DNA from: a virus
Length of the DNA: 64,000 nt
Virus record (IMG/VR): IMGVR_UViG_3300046007_014300
Span: 1 to 64,000 of that record
Reading direction: 5' to 3' (one strand)
Under the pieces are notes generated by a model. That model worked only from the letters and a program-made list of their open reading frames with translations. It had not been told where the DNA came from and ran no database searches. Below, piece after piece: positions 16,647 through 24,807 of this stretch (the first letter of the stretch is position 1; each line of letters starts with the position of its first letter). Position numbers and translations under genes: made by a program.

Positions 16647-16955
16647 TCAGTCCTGGCGCAGAATCGGGGCGACACCTCTTTGATGCTGCAAGATCTGTGC
16701 GGCGTCCCGCATCTTCAGGACATGTGGGAACAGGATGGCACCACCTATTAGCAAACTCCAAAGCATTAAGTGATTTCTAAGCAACAAGATAAACGCCACG
16801 ATAAAGGAATCGATTCCTTCGAATTGGCGCCTTCTGGATTGGCGTCTTGTTGCCGGCTCGCGAAACTTTTCACTTTGGAGTGATTCAGCATTTTCGCTGG
16901 TTTTGCAACGACGCAGCCGCCGGCTCTCAGCCAACGCGGTGTTGGGCTCTGGCAT
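16647..16955 (-). CDS. Putative small membrane protein
   Basis: 102 residues with a basic N-terminal half and one hydrophobic stretch, SFIVAFILLLRNHL then LMLWSLLIGGAILFPHVL, that could form one or two spans. Other frames are also open here, so the call is weak. If real, it is divergent from the gene at 17090, with the palindrome at 16990-17007 between them. Confidence 0.4.
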   Translation of the reverse strand: MPEPNTALAESRRLRRCKTSENAESLQSEKFREPATRRQSRRRQFEGIDSFIVAFILLLRNHLMLWSLLIGGAILFPHVLKMRDAAQILQHQRGVAPILRQD

Positions 16956-16989
16956 GGGTCCAATCAGTAATCGGTCTGGGCTTGTCCAG

Positions 16990-17007
16990 CATACAGGATC
17001 TTGGATG
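16990..17007. promoter_or_regulatory. Second copy of the 18-bp palindrome
   Basis: CATACAGGATCTTGGATG, identical to the copy at 59087-59104 and two bases from the perfect palindrome at 4883-4900. It lies 83 bases before the ATG at 17090 and just outside the divergent frame starting at 16955. A second dyad (CTGCCGCTGGCGGCAG) lies 20 bases further downstream. Confidence 0.6.
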
Positions 17008-17089
17008 GCATGGAAGGGCGCGCCCTGCCGCTGGCGGCAGCCGTGCCCTGGCCGATCGCCTTAGCTTGACCAGACACCAACTGATTCGC

Positions 17090-17398
17090 ATGATCGAAGA
17101 ACAATTTGCCCTGAACGCACTCGCCACTTGGGTTCACGCAAACGGGATTCATCAGGTCAGAACCGCATTGGCATTTGCCAATCAAGCGGCCCAGCAAGAA
17201 GACATTGATAGCGATGGTCTGGCGGCCATGTTGTTAGAGGAGGGAGAACGCCTTCGCGATGAGCCCACCCCAAGTGGTGTTACAACCGATCAGCTTGCTC
17301 CAGTGCCAAATCCGGAGCAAGATCCTGACGAGGTAAAGCCTCCACAAACCCAGTCACCGCAAGCGAAAGAGGCAAAGCCTGACAAGAAAAATCCGTAA
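17090..17398 (+). CDS. Hypothetical acidic phage protein
   Basis: 102 residues from the ATG at 17090 (a TTG at 17066 in frame is possible). The first half is helical (EEQFALNALATWVHANGIHQVRTALAFANQAAQ), the second half is acidic and Pro-rich, ending in a Lys-rich tail. It is the first plus-strand gene after the reversed cluster and may be the leader gene of the polyvalent operon. No recognised domain. Confidence 0.65.
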   Translation: MIEEQFALNALATWVHANGIHQVRTALAFANQAAQQEDIDSDGLAAMLLEEGERLRDEPTPSGVTTDQLAPVPNPEQDPDEVKPPQTQSPQAKEAKPDKKNP

Positions 17399-17416
17399 CA
17401 TGTTAATCAAGGTTCA

Positions 17417-18391
17417 TTGACACCAAGAGGAACACCAGTGGATGTCAGGCAGGAAACAGCGTCGCTCGTCAAGTCAATCATTGACGAGCTGATACATGAA
17501 AGTGTTCAACTGCTAACCCTTAACCTAGTTAGGTCAACGGGGCAAATTACAGGCCGCTTCCGTGCTGGACGGTTGGTCTACGACTACAAAATTGCTGGTG
17601 ACAATGTTGCCTATACTCCAATCGGTGGCAGTGAGCGAAAAGATTCAGCCGTTTGTTTAAACTTTAGCAGGGAAACAAGTCAGAGACTGGCTTCTCGTGC
17701 TTATATCATGGGTTTGCGTGATTGGAGTAGCACCCGAGCTGATGCTTGGCTGTGCGCAAAAAGAACTGATGGACCCAAAAAATGTGTAAAGGGAACAGCG
17801 TGTGGCAACAGCTGCATCGCCAATGGCAGAACGTGTCGGATTAAAGGCAATTCTCAAAAATTGACGCAACTAAAAGCTTTACTGGCCTTACCGGCAGCAG
17901 GGCAAAGTAGTGGTAGTGTTACTAACACCAAGCAAGGGTTTACGAAGAGTCAAACTGGCGGGAAAGTCAAGCCGGAGTCCATAGCCAAACTAAAAAGTCC
18001 TGTACTCAGGTATTGGGATGTAAAAAGCGTGCAGGAACTTGCCCGAAACAAGCTTTTCAAAATGGCAACGGCGGGTGATGAGCTTGATTTTAAGGACCGT
18101 GAGACTTGGGCAAGGTTACATCGTCAGTTTATTGGCGTGCCAAAATCAGAACAAAACCAGCCAGATGGACCAACCGTAATTCGCGGCCTTGATGTACTTA
18201 AGCAATTCCGTCCATGGTACATATTTGACTTAGATCCAAAAACAGCAACGACTACAGATGTAAAGCGAGCTTTTATACGCTTAGCCAAGACTCATCATCC
18301 CGACCATGGCGGCAACCCAGAAGTTTTCCAGAGACTCAAGGTAATGCGCGACTCAATGTTGGCATTGATGCCATCTAAAAACGCAAAATGA
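17417..18391 (+). CDS. Cys-tag protein with C-terminal J domain
   Basis: 324 residues, short start region uncertain. Residues 30-85 (TGRFRAGRLVYDYKIAGDNVAYTP) resemble the N-terminal part of the next protein. At about 126-146 is a Cys knuckle (KCVKGTACGNSCIANGRTC) related to the tag of the neighbouring proteins. The C-terminal 58 residues are a DnaJ domain: PWYIFDLDP, then RAFIRLAKTHHPDHGG with the essential HPD at about 294-296. J domains stimulate the ATPase of host DnaK, so this protein may recruit the host chaperone for virion assembly or for folding delivered proteins. Its stop overlaps the start of the ParB-like gene. Confidence 0.85.
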   Translation: MTPRGTPVDVRQETASLVKSIIDELIHESVQLLTLNLVRSTGQITGRFRAGRLVYDYKIAGDNVAYTPIGGSERKDSAVCLNFSRETSQRLASRAYIMGLRDWSSTRADAWLCAKRTDGPKKCVKGTACGNSCIANGRTCRIKGNSQKLTQLKALLALPAAGQSSGSVTNTKQGFTKSQTGGKVKPESIAKLKSPVLRYWDVKSVQELARNKLFKMATAGDELDFKDRETWARLHRQFIGVPKSEQNQPDGPTVIRGLDVLKQFRPWYIFDLDPKTATTTDVKRAFIRLAKTHHPDHGGNPEVFQRLKVMRDSMLALMPSKNAK

Positions 18392-21000
18392 CGCCAGAAA
18401 ATAATAGAACAGTCCATCAGCATCGTTCTGGATTCAGGCGGATCGAAACCCGCATGGCGCGGCTGGACGGTGCGACTGCCGCCATGGCGGCGATTGATCC
18501 GATCACGGCGCCACTGACGGCGGTGCTGGCCGCATCGCTGCCTGGGGCGGCCGTTTTGAGCTGGGACCGGCAGCACGCCCCCCAGGGCCAAAGCCTCACC
18601 GGGCGAGTGGCGGCAGCTGGGCTGGTTTACCAGTTTCGCGTCGATGGCGAAGCCGTGCGGTTCCGCCCAGCCTGGGATGTCGAGACCGATGCAACCTGGG
18701 CGGCGAGGTCTGAAGGATTTCTGGCGGCCCGGGGCCACCGCCTCGATTTCCGTGACACCCGAGCCAAAGGCAAGAGCGCCAGCAAGCGGCGGTGCACCAC
18801 CGGCTACGGCTGCGGGGCCACCTGCATCTCAGTCAACAAGGAGTGCGTCATCAGGGCCGCCAGCGCCATCGGCAAGGAGCGGTTGCGGCGGCTGCAGGAG
18901 CTAGTAAGCCAGGGCGACCCAAATGCCGGGAAGGTGCAGGCGGCCGTGCAGGCAGGGCGCAATCAAAAGGCCAAAGGCCTGCAGGAGGGCCGGCAAGTGG
19001 AGCGGTTGCGGGCAATGCTGCGTGATCCGGCGGTTGCCCAGATGGTCCGCAGTGGCAAGGTGCCCGCAGCAACGGCCGCGGCGCCCGGCCCCGGCCTGGG
19101 GGGGGCCGGCCAGGGGGGCCTGGCAGGGACCGTGGCGGTCGTGGCGCCGGACTCCATCGAGGTGGATCCCAAGCGCTTCCAGTTCAAGCTCCACTCATCT
19201 GCCAGCGGAGAGGTTGGCTCCCTTGCCGGCATCAAAAAATGGGACGACAACCTCGCCGGGGTGATATCGGTGTGGCAAGACCCGGCCGATGGCAAGACCT
19301 ATGTCGTGAACGGGCACAACCGCCTCGCATTGGCCAAACGGATGGCGGCAGAGTCCGTGACGATCCGGTACCTCAAGGCCGCCAATGCCAACGAGGCCCG
19401 TGCGATCGGGGCCATGCAGAACATCGCCCAGGGCCAGGGCAGCAGCGTCGATGCGGCGAAATTCTTCCGGGATTCCGGCATCACCGATCAGGCGGCCGTT
19501 GAACGCGCCGGCCTCCCCCTCCAATCCGGCAAGGCCGCCCAGGGCCTGGGGCTGGCCCGGCTGCCCGAGTCGATGTTCCGTGCGGTCATTGATGGCGAGC
19601 TTTCAATCAGCCGTGGCGCGATCATCGGCAATTCAGGGCTGAGCAAGGCCAAACAGGGCGAAATCGGCAAGCTGTTGCGGCAGCGCAAAAACATCTCCGA
19701 TGGCACCCTGGCGGAGTACGTCGAAAACCTGGCCGTCAGCGAGGCCAGCCAGCAGGGGGCCCTGGACATCTTCGGGGGGCAAGAAACGGTCGACAACGGC
19801 CTGGCCCGGGCGGAGCTCGCCAACAACCTGCGGCGCAAGCTGGCCCGGGAAAAATCGCTCTTTGCCACCGTCAGCAAAAGCCGCGCGGCCGAGGCCCTCC
19901 AGCAGAAGGCCGGCAACAAGATCAACCAACGGGAAAGCGCCGGGGTTGCCGCCGAGGCCGATCAGGTGCTCCGGGTGTTCAAGGAGCTGAAGGACAAGGC
20001 CGGCCCGATCGCCACCGCCCTCAACAGCGCCGCCAACCGCATGATGAAGGGCGACCCGGCCGCCCAAGTGAAGAAGGAGCTGGAGGAGCAGGTGATCGCC
20101 GCCATGCAGCTGGAGCTGGAACGGGCCGGCTTGCGCAAACCGAAGAACCTCGCCAACGAGGCACCCACGGCCAGCATGTTCGACAGCCTCATCAGCCGGA
20201 TCATCCGCCTGGATGCTCGCGCCCGAACCACCCCGGGCCAGCTGCCCTTGATGGCCGGTGGCGCCCAACTCGATCTGGGCATGCAGCGTGGCACCACCAC
20301 CAGCCAGGGTGGACGCAAGCCGCCGGCAGTGGGCCGGGCCGCCAAGGCCGCAGCTACCGGCAACAGCAAAGCCGGCAAGCCCTGCGGGGATGGTCACATC
20401 TCTGCGGCCCTCACCTGCCACAAAGGAGGTGCAGGGGCCGGCAATGGGGCCATGGTCTACGCCGGAGAAAGTGATGACGGCAGCCGGTTTGTTGATGCCA
20501 AGCCGAACGCCGCGCCGTTGTTCAAGATCCCCCCTCGCCAGGAAACACCAGCAAGCCCAACGGCCAGCAAAACCCCGCTGGCCGATGCCATGCGCCAGGC
20601 AATCCAGCAGATGAAGGCGGCAGACGTTCGGCAGATGTCGATGCTGGCCAACCAGCTGTTCGAATCCGAATGGAGCCTGGAGCGCAAAGGCAAATGGAAG
20701 GGCATGACCAAAGCTGCCGCCCAACAGGCCTACATCCAAGAGTTTGGCCAACAACTGCAGGAGGCGCGAGCCCAGCGCCAGCAGCAGGCTCAGCAAACTC
20801 AACCGGCAGGCAGTGGCGCGCCGATGAAGCTGTCCCAGCGCATGCGACAGCTGACTGAGGCGATGAAAGCGTCTGACGAGCGGATGGCAAAGCTGGGGGA
20901 AAAGATCTTTGAGCTGCGCCGCAGGACGATGGACCTGGATGAACCCTCGCAAGGTGAAATGCCAGGGGCCACTCGACGGGCACTGCCAAAGGGGAAATAA
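18388..21000 (+). CDS. Large tagged protein with ParB-like domain
   Basis: 870 residues. Residues 70-95 and the Cys knuckle at about 132-153 (CTTGYGCGATCISVNKEC) parallel the preceding J-domain protein. Residues about 250-360 carry a ParB-like fold with YVVNGHNRLALAKRM (about 306-320), as in polyvalent proteins where it can be a nuclease or CTP-binding switch. Helical regions follow to 600. Residues 607-680 are the shared module with GKPCGDGHISAALTCHK. The end is Gln/Ala-rich coiled coil. The plan of several small domains on one long chain is that of phage polyvalent proteins. It overlaps the J-domain gene (ATGA) and is 3 bases from the kinase-like gene. Confidence 0.85.
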   Translation: MTPENNRTVHQHRSGFRRIETRMARLDGATAAMAAIDPITAPLTAVLAASLPGAAVLSWDRQHAPQGQSLTGRVAAAGLVYQFRVDGEAVRFRPAWDVETDATWAARSEGFLAARGHRLDFRDTRAKGKSASKRRCTTGYGCGATCISVNKECVIRAASAIGKERLRRLQELVSQGDPNAGKVQAAVQAGRNQKAKGLQEGRQVERLRAMLRDPAVAQMVRSGKVPAATAAAPGPGLGGAGQGGLAGTVAVVAPDSIEVDPKRFQFKLHSSASGEVGSLAGIKKWDDNLAGVISVWQDPADGKTYVVNGHNRLALAKRMAAESVTIRYLKAANANEARAIGAMQNIAQGQGSSVDAAKFFRDSGITDQAAVERAGLPLQSGKAAQGLGLARLPESMFRAVIDGELSISRGAIIGNSGLSKAKQGEIGKLLRQRKNISDGTLAEYVENLAVSEASQQGALDIFGGQETVDNGLARAELANNLRRKLAREKSLFATVSKSRAAEALQQKAGNKINQRESAGVAAEADQVLRVFKELKDKAGPIATALNSAANRMMKGDPAAQVKKELEEQVIAAMQLELERAGLRKPKNLANEAPTASMFDSLISRIIRLDARARTTPGQLPLMAGGAQLDLGMQRGTTTSQGGRKPPAVGRAAKAAATGNSKAGKPCGDGHISAALTCHKGGAGAGNGAMVYAGESDDGSRFVDAKPNAAPLFKIPPRQETPASPTASKTPLADAMRQAIQQMKAADVRQMSMLANQLFESEWSLERKGKWKGMTKAAAQQAYIQEFGQQLQEARAQRQQQAQQTQPAGSGAPMKLSQRMRQLTEAMKASDERMAKLGEKIFELRRRTMDLDEPSQGEMPGATRRALPKGK
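20206..20424 (+). repeat. Copy 2 of tag-encoding DNA repeat
   Basis: Encodes IRLDARARTTPGQL through GKPCGDGHISAALTCHK in the C-terminal third of the ParB-like protein. It shares a long stretch (AAKAAATGNSKAGKPCG at protein level) with the copy at 22330-22568 that is nearly identical in DNA. Confidence 0.75.
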
Positions 21001-21003
21001 GCA

Positions 21004-22164
21004 ATGGCAACCGACGGCCGGCTGGCGCTGCTTGAAACGCGCATGGCCCGCGTAGATGCAGCCCGCGGTAAGCCGTGTGGCAAGAGCTTCATCGTTTCGA
21101 CCTACCGTTGTCACAAGGAAAAAGGTCCAAATCAAAGCACCAAAAGTGCCCCAGTGCTTACCCAGGCGGCCGATGGCGGCATCCTGTTAGATGGACGGCC
21201 GCCTGAGAAGCAGATCGGCAAAGGATTCTTCGGCGACACATTTCTTTTCCCCCTGGCCGGCGGCGGTAAAGCCGTGGTGAAGGTTGATCGGATCAGCAAC
21301 CGCGACCCCCGCGACGGTCATCCCGACCCATCGCCCGAACATCGGATTAAGGCCCGCAGGCTGATGGTCGAAAACGAAGTGGCAAGCGCCAAACTGGCTG
21401 GCGAACTTGGGGTCTCCCCCAAATTGCTGAGTGAAATGCAAAAGCTGCCCGATGGGAGGTTTGCTTTTGCCTATGAGTTCACCCCCGGCACCCCGTTTCA
21501 GGAAAACCACCACAGCTATGACCCAACCGCAGATGCGCAACGAATTCTGGGCAAACCGGAGAATATGCGGCGCTATCTCTATGGTGCGGCAGAAATCAGC
21601 AGGAAGCTAGGCGACGCAGGCCTCACCCATGACGATTTCCATGGCGCCAACTTACTGATTCAGGAGGACGGCACCCCAAAACTGCTTGACTGGGGAATGA
21701 GCAGCAGGGGCCCAAAAGGCAACTTCTTTCAGGAGACCACAATGCTTTACATGCTTTCTACCTGGGCCGGAGATCGACGAGGGATGGAAAAAAACGGCGG
21801 CCGGACTGGCAACGCCATCAGCAAAGTTGCTGATGAGGCACAGAAGAGTCTTTACGACGGCGAGAGGGCATCAAAAGATTTCATCACCGATCTCAGGGCC
21901 GAGCGTTTCCTGGAACTGCCCCAGATTCCAAGCGACCAAATCAGACAGGCAATGATAAAGGCCAATGCCATTCACAGAGCCAACAAAGAGAAACCAGGTT
22001 GGACGTTTAGCGATGCACAAGCGGAAGTTGGTTTGGACGGCAAGATCACTGCCGCCGATCGGAAAGAAGCCGACAAGCGCCGCGATGATATTTACGGGCC
22101 CCGTGGCCATCGAGCCTTCCGCCGCAAAGTGGATCTGCTGCTCAAACAGTTGGATCAGGTATGA
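21004..22164 (+). CDS. Tagged protein-kinase-like protein
   Basis: 386 residues. The N-terminus has the short tag (ARGKPCGKSFIVSTYRCHK, residues 20-38). The rest fits the protein-kinase fold: Gly-containing FFGDTFLFPLAGGG, a Lys in AVVKVD (about 93), catalytic loop HDDFHGANLL (about 209) with Asp and Asn in place, and DWG (about 229) where most kinases have DFG. Such kinase-like folds can phosphorylate proteins or small molecules. Given the neighbours, a virion-delivered kinase that modifies host targets is the leading idea; a distant aminoglycoside- or lipopolysaccharide-kinase type is possible. Its stop overlaps the next start. Confidence 0.8.
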   Translation: MATDGRLALLETRMARVDAARGKPCGKSFIVSTYRCHKEKGPNQSTKSAPVLTQAADGGILLDGRPPEKQIGKGFFGDTFLFPLAGGGKAVVKVDRISNRDPRDGHPDPSPEHRIKARRLMVENEVASAKLAGELGVSPKLLSEMQKLPDGRFAFAYEFTPGTPFQENHHSYDPTADAQRILGKPENMRRYLYGAAEISRKLGDAGLTHDDFHGANLLIQEDGTPKLLDWGMSSRGPKGNFFQETTMLYMLSTWAGDRRGMEKNGGRTGNAISKVADEAQKSLYDGERASKDFITDLRAERFLELPQIPSDQIRQAMIKANAIHRANKEKPGWTFSDAQAEVGLDGKITAADRKEADKRRDDIYGPRGHRAFRRKVDLLLKQLDQV

Positions 22165-24497
22165 GGTTGGCCATCCCCGAAAGATTGACATTTAGCCTGG
22201 CCGCCCAGGACGCTAGGGATCAGGGTGACACTGTCACCTACATGAAACTGATGAACCGCCATGCGGCCATCGTGATGGGCCGCCGCAAGCCACGATCAGA
22301 GATCAGCGGTCGAATTGACAGCACCTGGGATCGCATTGATGCCCTGAAGGCCCGGCTTGATGCCCGGGCGCGATCGGCACCAGGCCAGCTGGAACTGCTC
22401 ACCGGTGGCGGAGCGCAAGCAGAACTTCCCCTGGGCGGCACCACCGGCCAGGGGGGCCGCAAGCCAGCAGCGGTAGGCCGGGCCGCCAAGGCCGCGGCGA
22501 CCGGCAACAGCAAAGCCGGCAAGCCCTGCGGGGAGTCCCACATCTCGGCGGCCAAGCAGTGCCGCAAAGGGGAGACAGGCGAAAGCCAGGAAGGCCAGGA
22601 AGCTCCAGCTGACAAGCCGGCAGCAGGGCGGAAGGGAGGACGCCCAACAGCACCTGCCGACCCCCGGGAGGGAACCACCGGAGCGGTTGAGTCTGGTGAC
22701 TATGAATTCGCCCGAAAATCCGAGGTCCCGAACGCCGGGGAAGACCTGGCCCTATCGGCCCGCCATCGGCGAAACATGTTCTTGGGATTGGCGGCGGAGG
22801 AGGCCGCCGGCACCGCCGAAAAGAACCTCACTCGCGACAACCTGCTCAAGGCCACACCCCATGACCTGATCGCCGGCATGACCCCGGCCAACAGCCTGAG
22901 CAGCCTTCAGGGTTACCTCACGCTCCAGGCGTTCCCGGCGCGGCCGTACAGCGAAAAGGAACTGGCGGGTTACCAGCGGGCAATGGAACGGCAGGCGCGG
23001 CCAGGGATGCAGTCCACGGCTGTTTCTCCGGAAGGCCTGCGGGAGCAATATCACGATGCGTTTCAGCAGCTCCATGGGCTGGTTCATGCGCTACAAAAAC
23101 ATGCCGATCCTAATGCCAATCGTTTAGTTATTCTAAAATGGATTAACGATAAGGTTCGAGAGTTACGGCAGCAAACAGGCGACACGTCGTCTTATGCAAT
23201 CGGAACAGCAAAAGACCCATACAATCCTGTAGCCAACAGTCTGATTGATTTTTCGCGGCGCATTGGCCGTCGGGGGACTACCTCCGTGCCCGGGAAGATG
23301 GAAGATTTCTCCCGTCGGCTCAAGGCCGCCATGGGCAACGACTTTGGGTCGGCCGAAACCACCTTGGAAAAGGCGAGGGAAATTGCGACCCGGATCATGG
23401 AGGGCAGCAGCTTCAACGAGGCCTTCGGGACCGTCGGCGCCAATGGCAAGCGGCGCTTCAATCCGGCGGATCTCTACGTGGCCCCGGCCAATCGCCAAGG
23501 GGGCCGCAACGTCGGTGGCTCGACGATTGAGCAGGGCACCGATTTCATTCTCAAGGGATCCGGGTTCCGAGGTCTGCAGTTTGGCAACAGCGTCAGCGAT
23601 GACGAGCGCAAGCACCACCTGAAGAAGGCGGCCGAGGCCCTGGCCGACCTGGCCGATGTGACCGGCCTGCCTGATGAAGCCATGGGCTTGAAGGGTTCTC
23701 TGGGCCTGGCCATTGGCGCCAGAGGGCGAGGTGCTGCGCTGGCTCACTTCGAGCCAAAGCTCAAGGTGATCAACCTCACCCGCAAACGGGGCATCGGCAC
23801 CCTTTCCCACGAATGGGGCCACGCTCTCGACAACTACCTGGGGCTGAAGGCCGGGGTGGCGGCGAGCAGCGCCCCCAATAGCGACAGGATCCACCCGGAC
23901 CACGTTTTCCTCACCAACTCAGGCAAACCGTGGGAGAAGGATCCCAAAAACCCATCCCCGGTGATCGACGCGATGAAGGCCGTGAAAGAGGCCCATGTCA
24001 CATCGGGCTTCATGGATCAAGTGGATAAGGAGTCCAGGGGCCTGAAAAGGGCCATGGCCTTCAATGAGGACTACTGGCGTTCGCGGCCAGAGATGTTCGC
24101 TCGATCATTTGAAGCCCACATTGACCGCAAGCTGCAGGCCCTTGGCCGGGCGAACACCTATCTGACGCAGACCCCCGACTCTTTGCTATGGCCGACTGCT
24201 GAGCAGTCCGCAGCAATGGCGCCAGCCTTTGATCGGCTATTGGCCGCCGTGCGCGCAGAGCACTTTGCCGACGCCCCAAAGCGTAATGATGCAAGGGGTG
24301 TCCGCATTGATCGCTTCATGGCCGCCTTGGAACGCAACACGCCTCAGAAGCCGAGAAAGCAGCCAGGGCAAACTGAACCCGAGCAAAAATCCGAATCTCC
24401 CGCCACCGAAGCCCCGATCAACTGGGACAACGTCGCCAGCGAAGTGAAGACCATGCTGGAGCTGGACTCCAAGGATTTAGACGGCGGCACCGATTAG
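22161..24497 (+). CDS. Tagged LPD1 / zincin polyvalent protein
   Basis: 778 residues, start overlapping the kinase stop (ATGA). Residues 50-136 are the shared module ending GKPCGESHISAAKQCRK. The region FRGLQFGNSVSDDERKHHL through GLAIGARGRG and HEWGHALDNYLG (about 550-561) is the large polyvalent-protein-associated domain LPD1 with an intact zinc-metallopeptidase HExxH-type site (HEWGH). Polyvalent proteins of this kind were described in phages and conjugative plasmids and are thought to enter the recipient cell with the DNA to counter its defences. The C-terminus is Pro/Glu-rich. The peptidase may process its own chain or host proteins. Confidence 0.88.
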   Translation: MRLAIPERLTFSLAAQDARDQGDTVTYMKLMNRHAAIVMGRRKPRSEISGRIDSTWDRIDALKARLDARARSAPGQLELLTGGGAQAELPLGGTTGQGGRKPAAVGRAAKAAATGNSKAGKPCGESHISAAKQCRKGETGESQEGQEAPADKPAAGRKGGRPTAPADPREGTTGAVESGDYEFARKSEVPNAGEDLALSARHRRNMFLGLAAEEAAGTAEKNLTRDNLLKATPHDLIAGMTPANSLSSLQGYLTLQAFPARPYSEKELAGYQRAMERQARPGMQSTAVSPEGLREQYHDAFQQLHGLVHALQKHADPNANRLVILKWINDKVRELRQQTGDTSSYAIGTAKDPYNPVANSLIDFSRRIGRRGTTSVPGKMEDFSRRLKAAMGNDFGSAETTLEKAREIATRIMEGSSFNEAFGTVGANGKRRFNPADLYVAPANRQGGRNVGGSTIEQGTDFILKGSGFRGLQFGNSVSDDERKHHLKKAAEALADLADVTGLPDEAMGLKGSLGLAIGARGRGAALAHFEPKLKVINLTRKRGIGTLSHEWGHALDNYLGLKAGVAASSAPNSDRIHPDHVFLTNSGKPWEKDPKNPSPVIDAMKAVKEAHVTSGFMDQVDKESRGLKRAMAFNEDYWRSRPEMFARSFEAHIDRKLQALGRANTYLTQTPDSLLWPTAEQSAAMAPAFDRLLAAVRAEHFADAPKRNDARGVRIDRFMAALERNTPQKPRKQPGQTEPEQKSESPATEAPINWDNVASEVKTMLELDSKDLDGGTD
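22330..22568 (+). repeat. Copy 3 of tag-encoding DNA repeat
   Basis: Encodes RIDALKARLDARARSAPGQL through GKPCGESHISAAKQCRK. Compared with copies 1 and 2 the middle (AAKAAATGNSKAGKPCG) is almost unchanged at DNA level, whereas the end is more diverged. Confidence 0.75.
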
Positions 24498-24736
24498 AGG
24501 GCCAGCAGGGCATCGGCCGATACCTGCAGCACCTGGCAGATCACCCTGATCTGCGCCGGGGATGCCGAGGCCCTGCCTAGCTCAAGTTTGGCGATCCAGG
24601 GCTGGCCGACACCGGCGCATTCAGCCAGCTGGGCCTGGGTGAGGCCCCGCCGGTGGCGGGCGGTTCGGATGCGGCCGCCCATCTCCCGCCGGACGTACGG
24701 GGCAGGAGGGACCACAAACGGGCGGTCCTCAAACAT
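24494..24736 (-). CDS. XRE-family HTH regulator
   Basis: 80 residues from the ATG at 24736; a longer frame reaches 24793. The HTH is clear: GGRIRTARHRRGLTQAQLAE, CAGVGQPWIAKLELGRASAS, then QIRVICQVLQVSADALLAL, the Cro/C1-type five-helix domain with no extra C-terminal domain. It sits alone on the minus strand between the LPD1 protein and the capsid-protease gene and ends 4 bases into the former. It may repress late genes or act as an antitoxin-like regulator, but no toxin partner is visible. It is another candidate for the palindromic sites. Confidence 0.85.
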   Translation of the reverse strand: MFEDRPFVVPPAPYVRREMGGRIRTARHRRGLTQAQLAECAGVGQPWIAKLELGRASASPAQIRVICQVLQVSADALLAL

Positions 24737-24807
24737 GCCGATGCGGAATAAAACACGATTCAGGCTAAGGAAACCCGCAGTTTGGTATCTCATCCGAACT
24801 GGGTGGT

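Noticed and set aside
19633-21135. 500-residue frame on the minus strand
   Set aside because: Antisense of the ParB-like tagged gene, rich in His/Gly/Leu as expected from GC-rich antisense. The plus-strand frame has domains.
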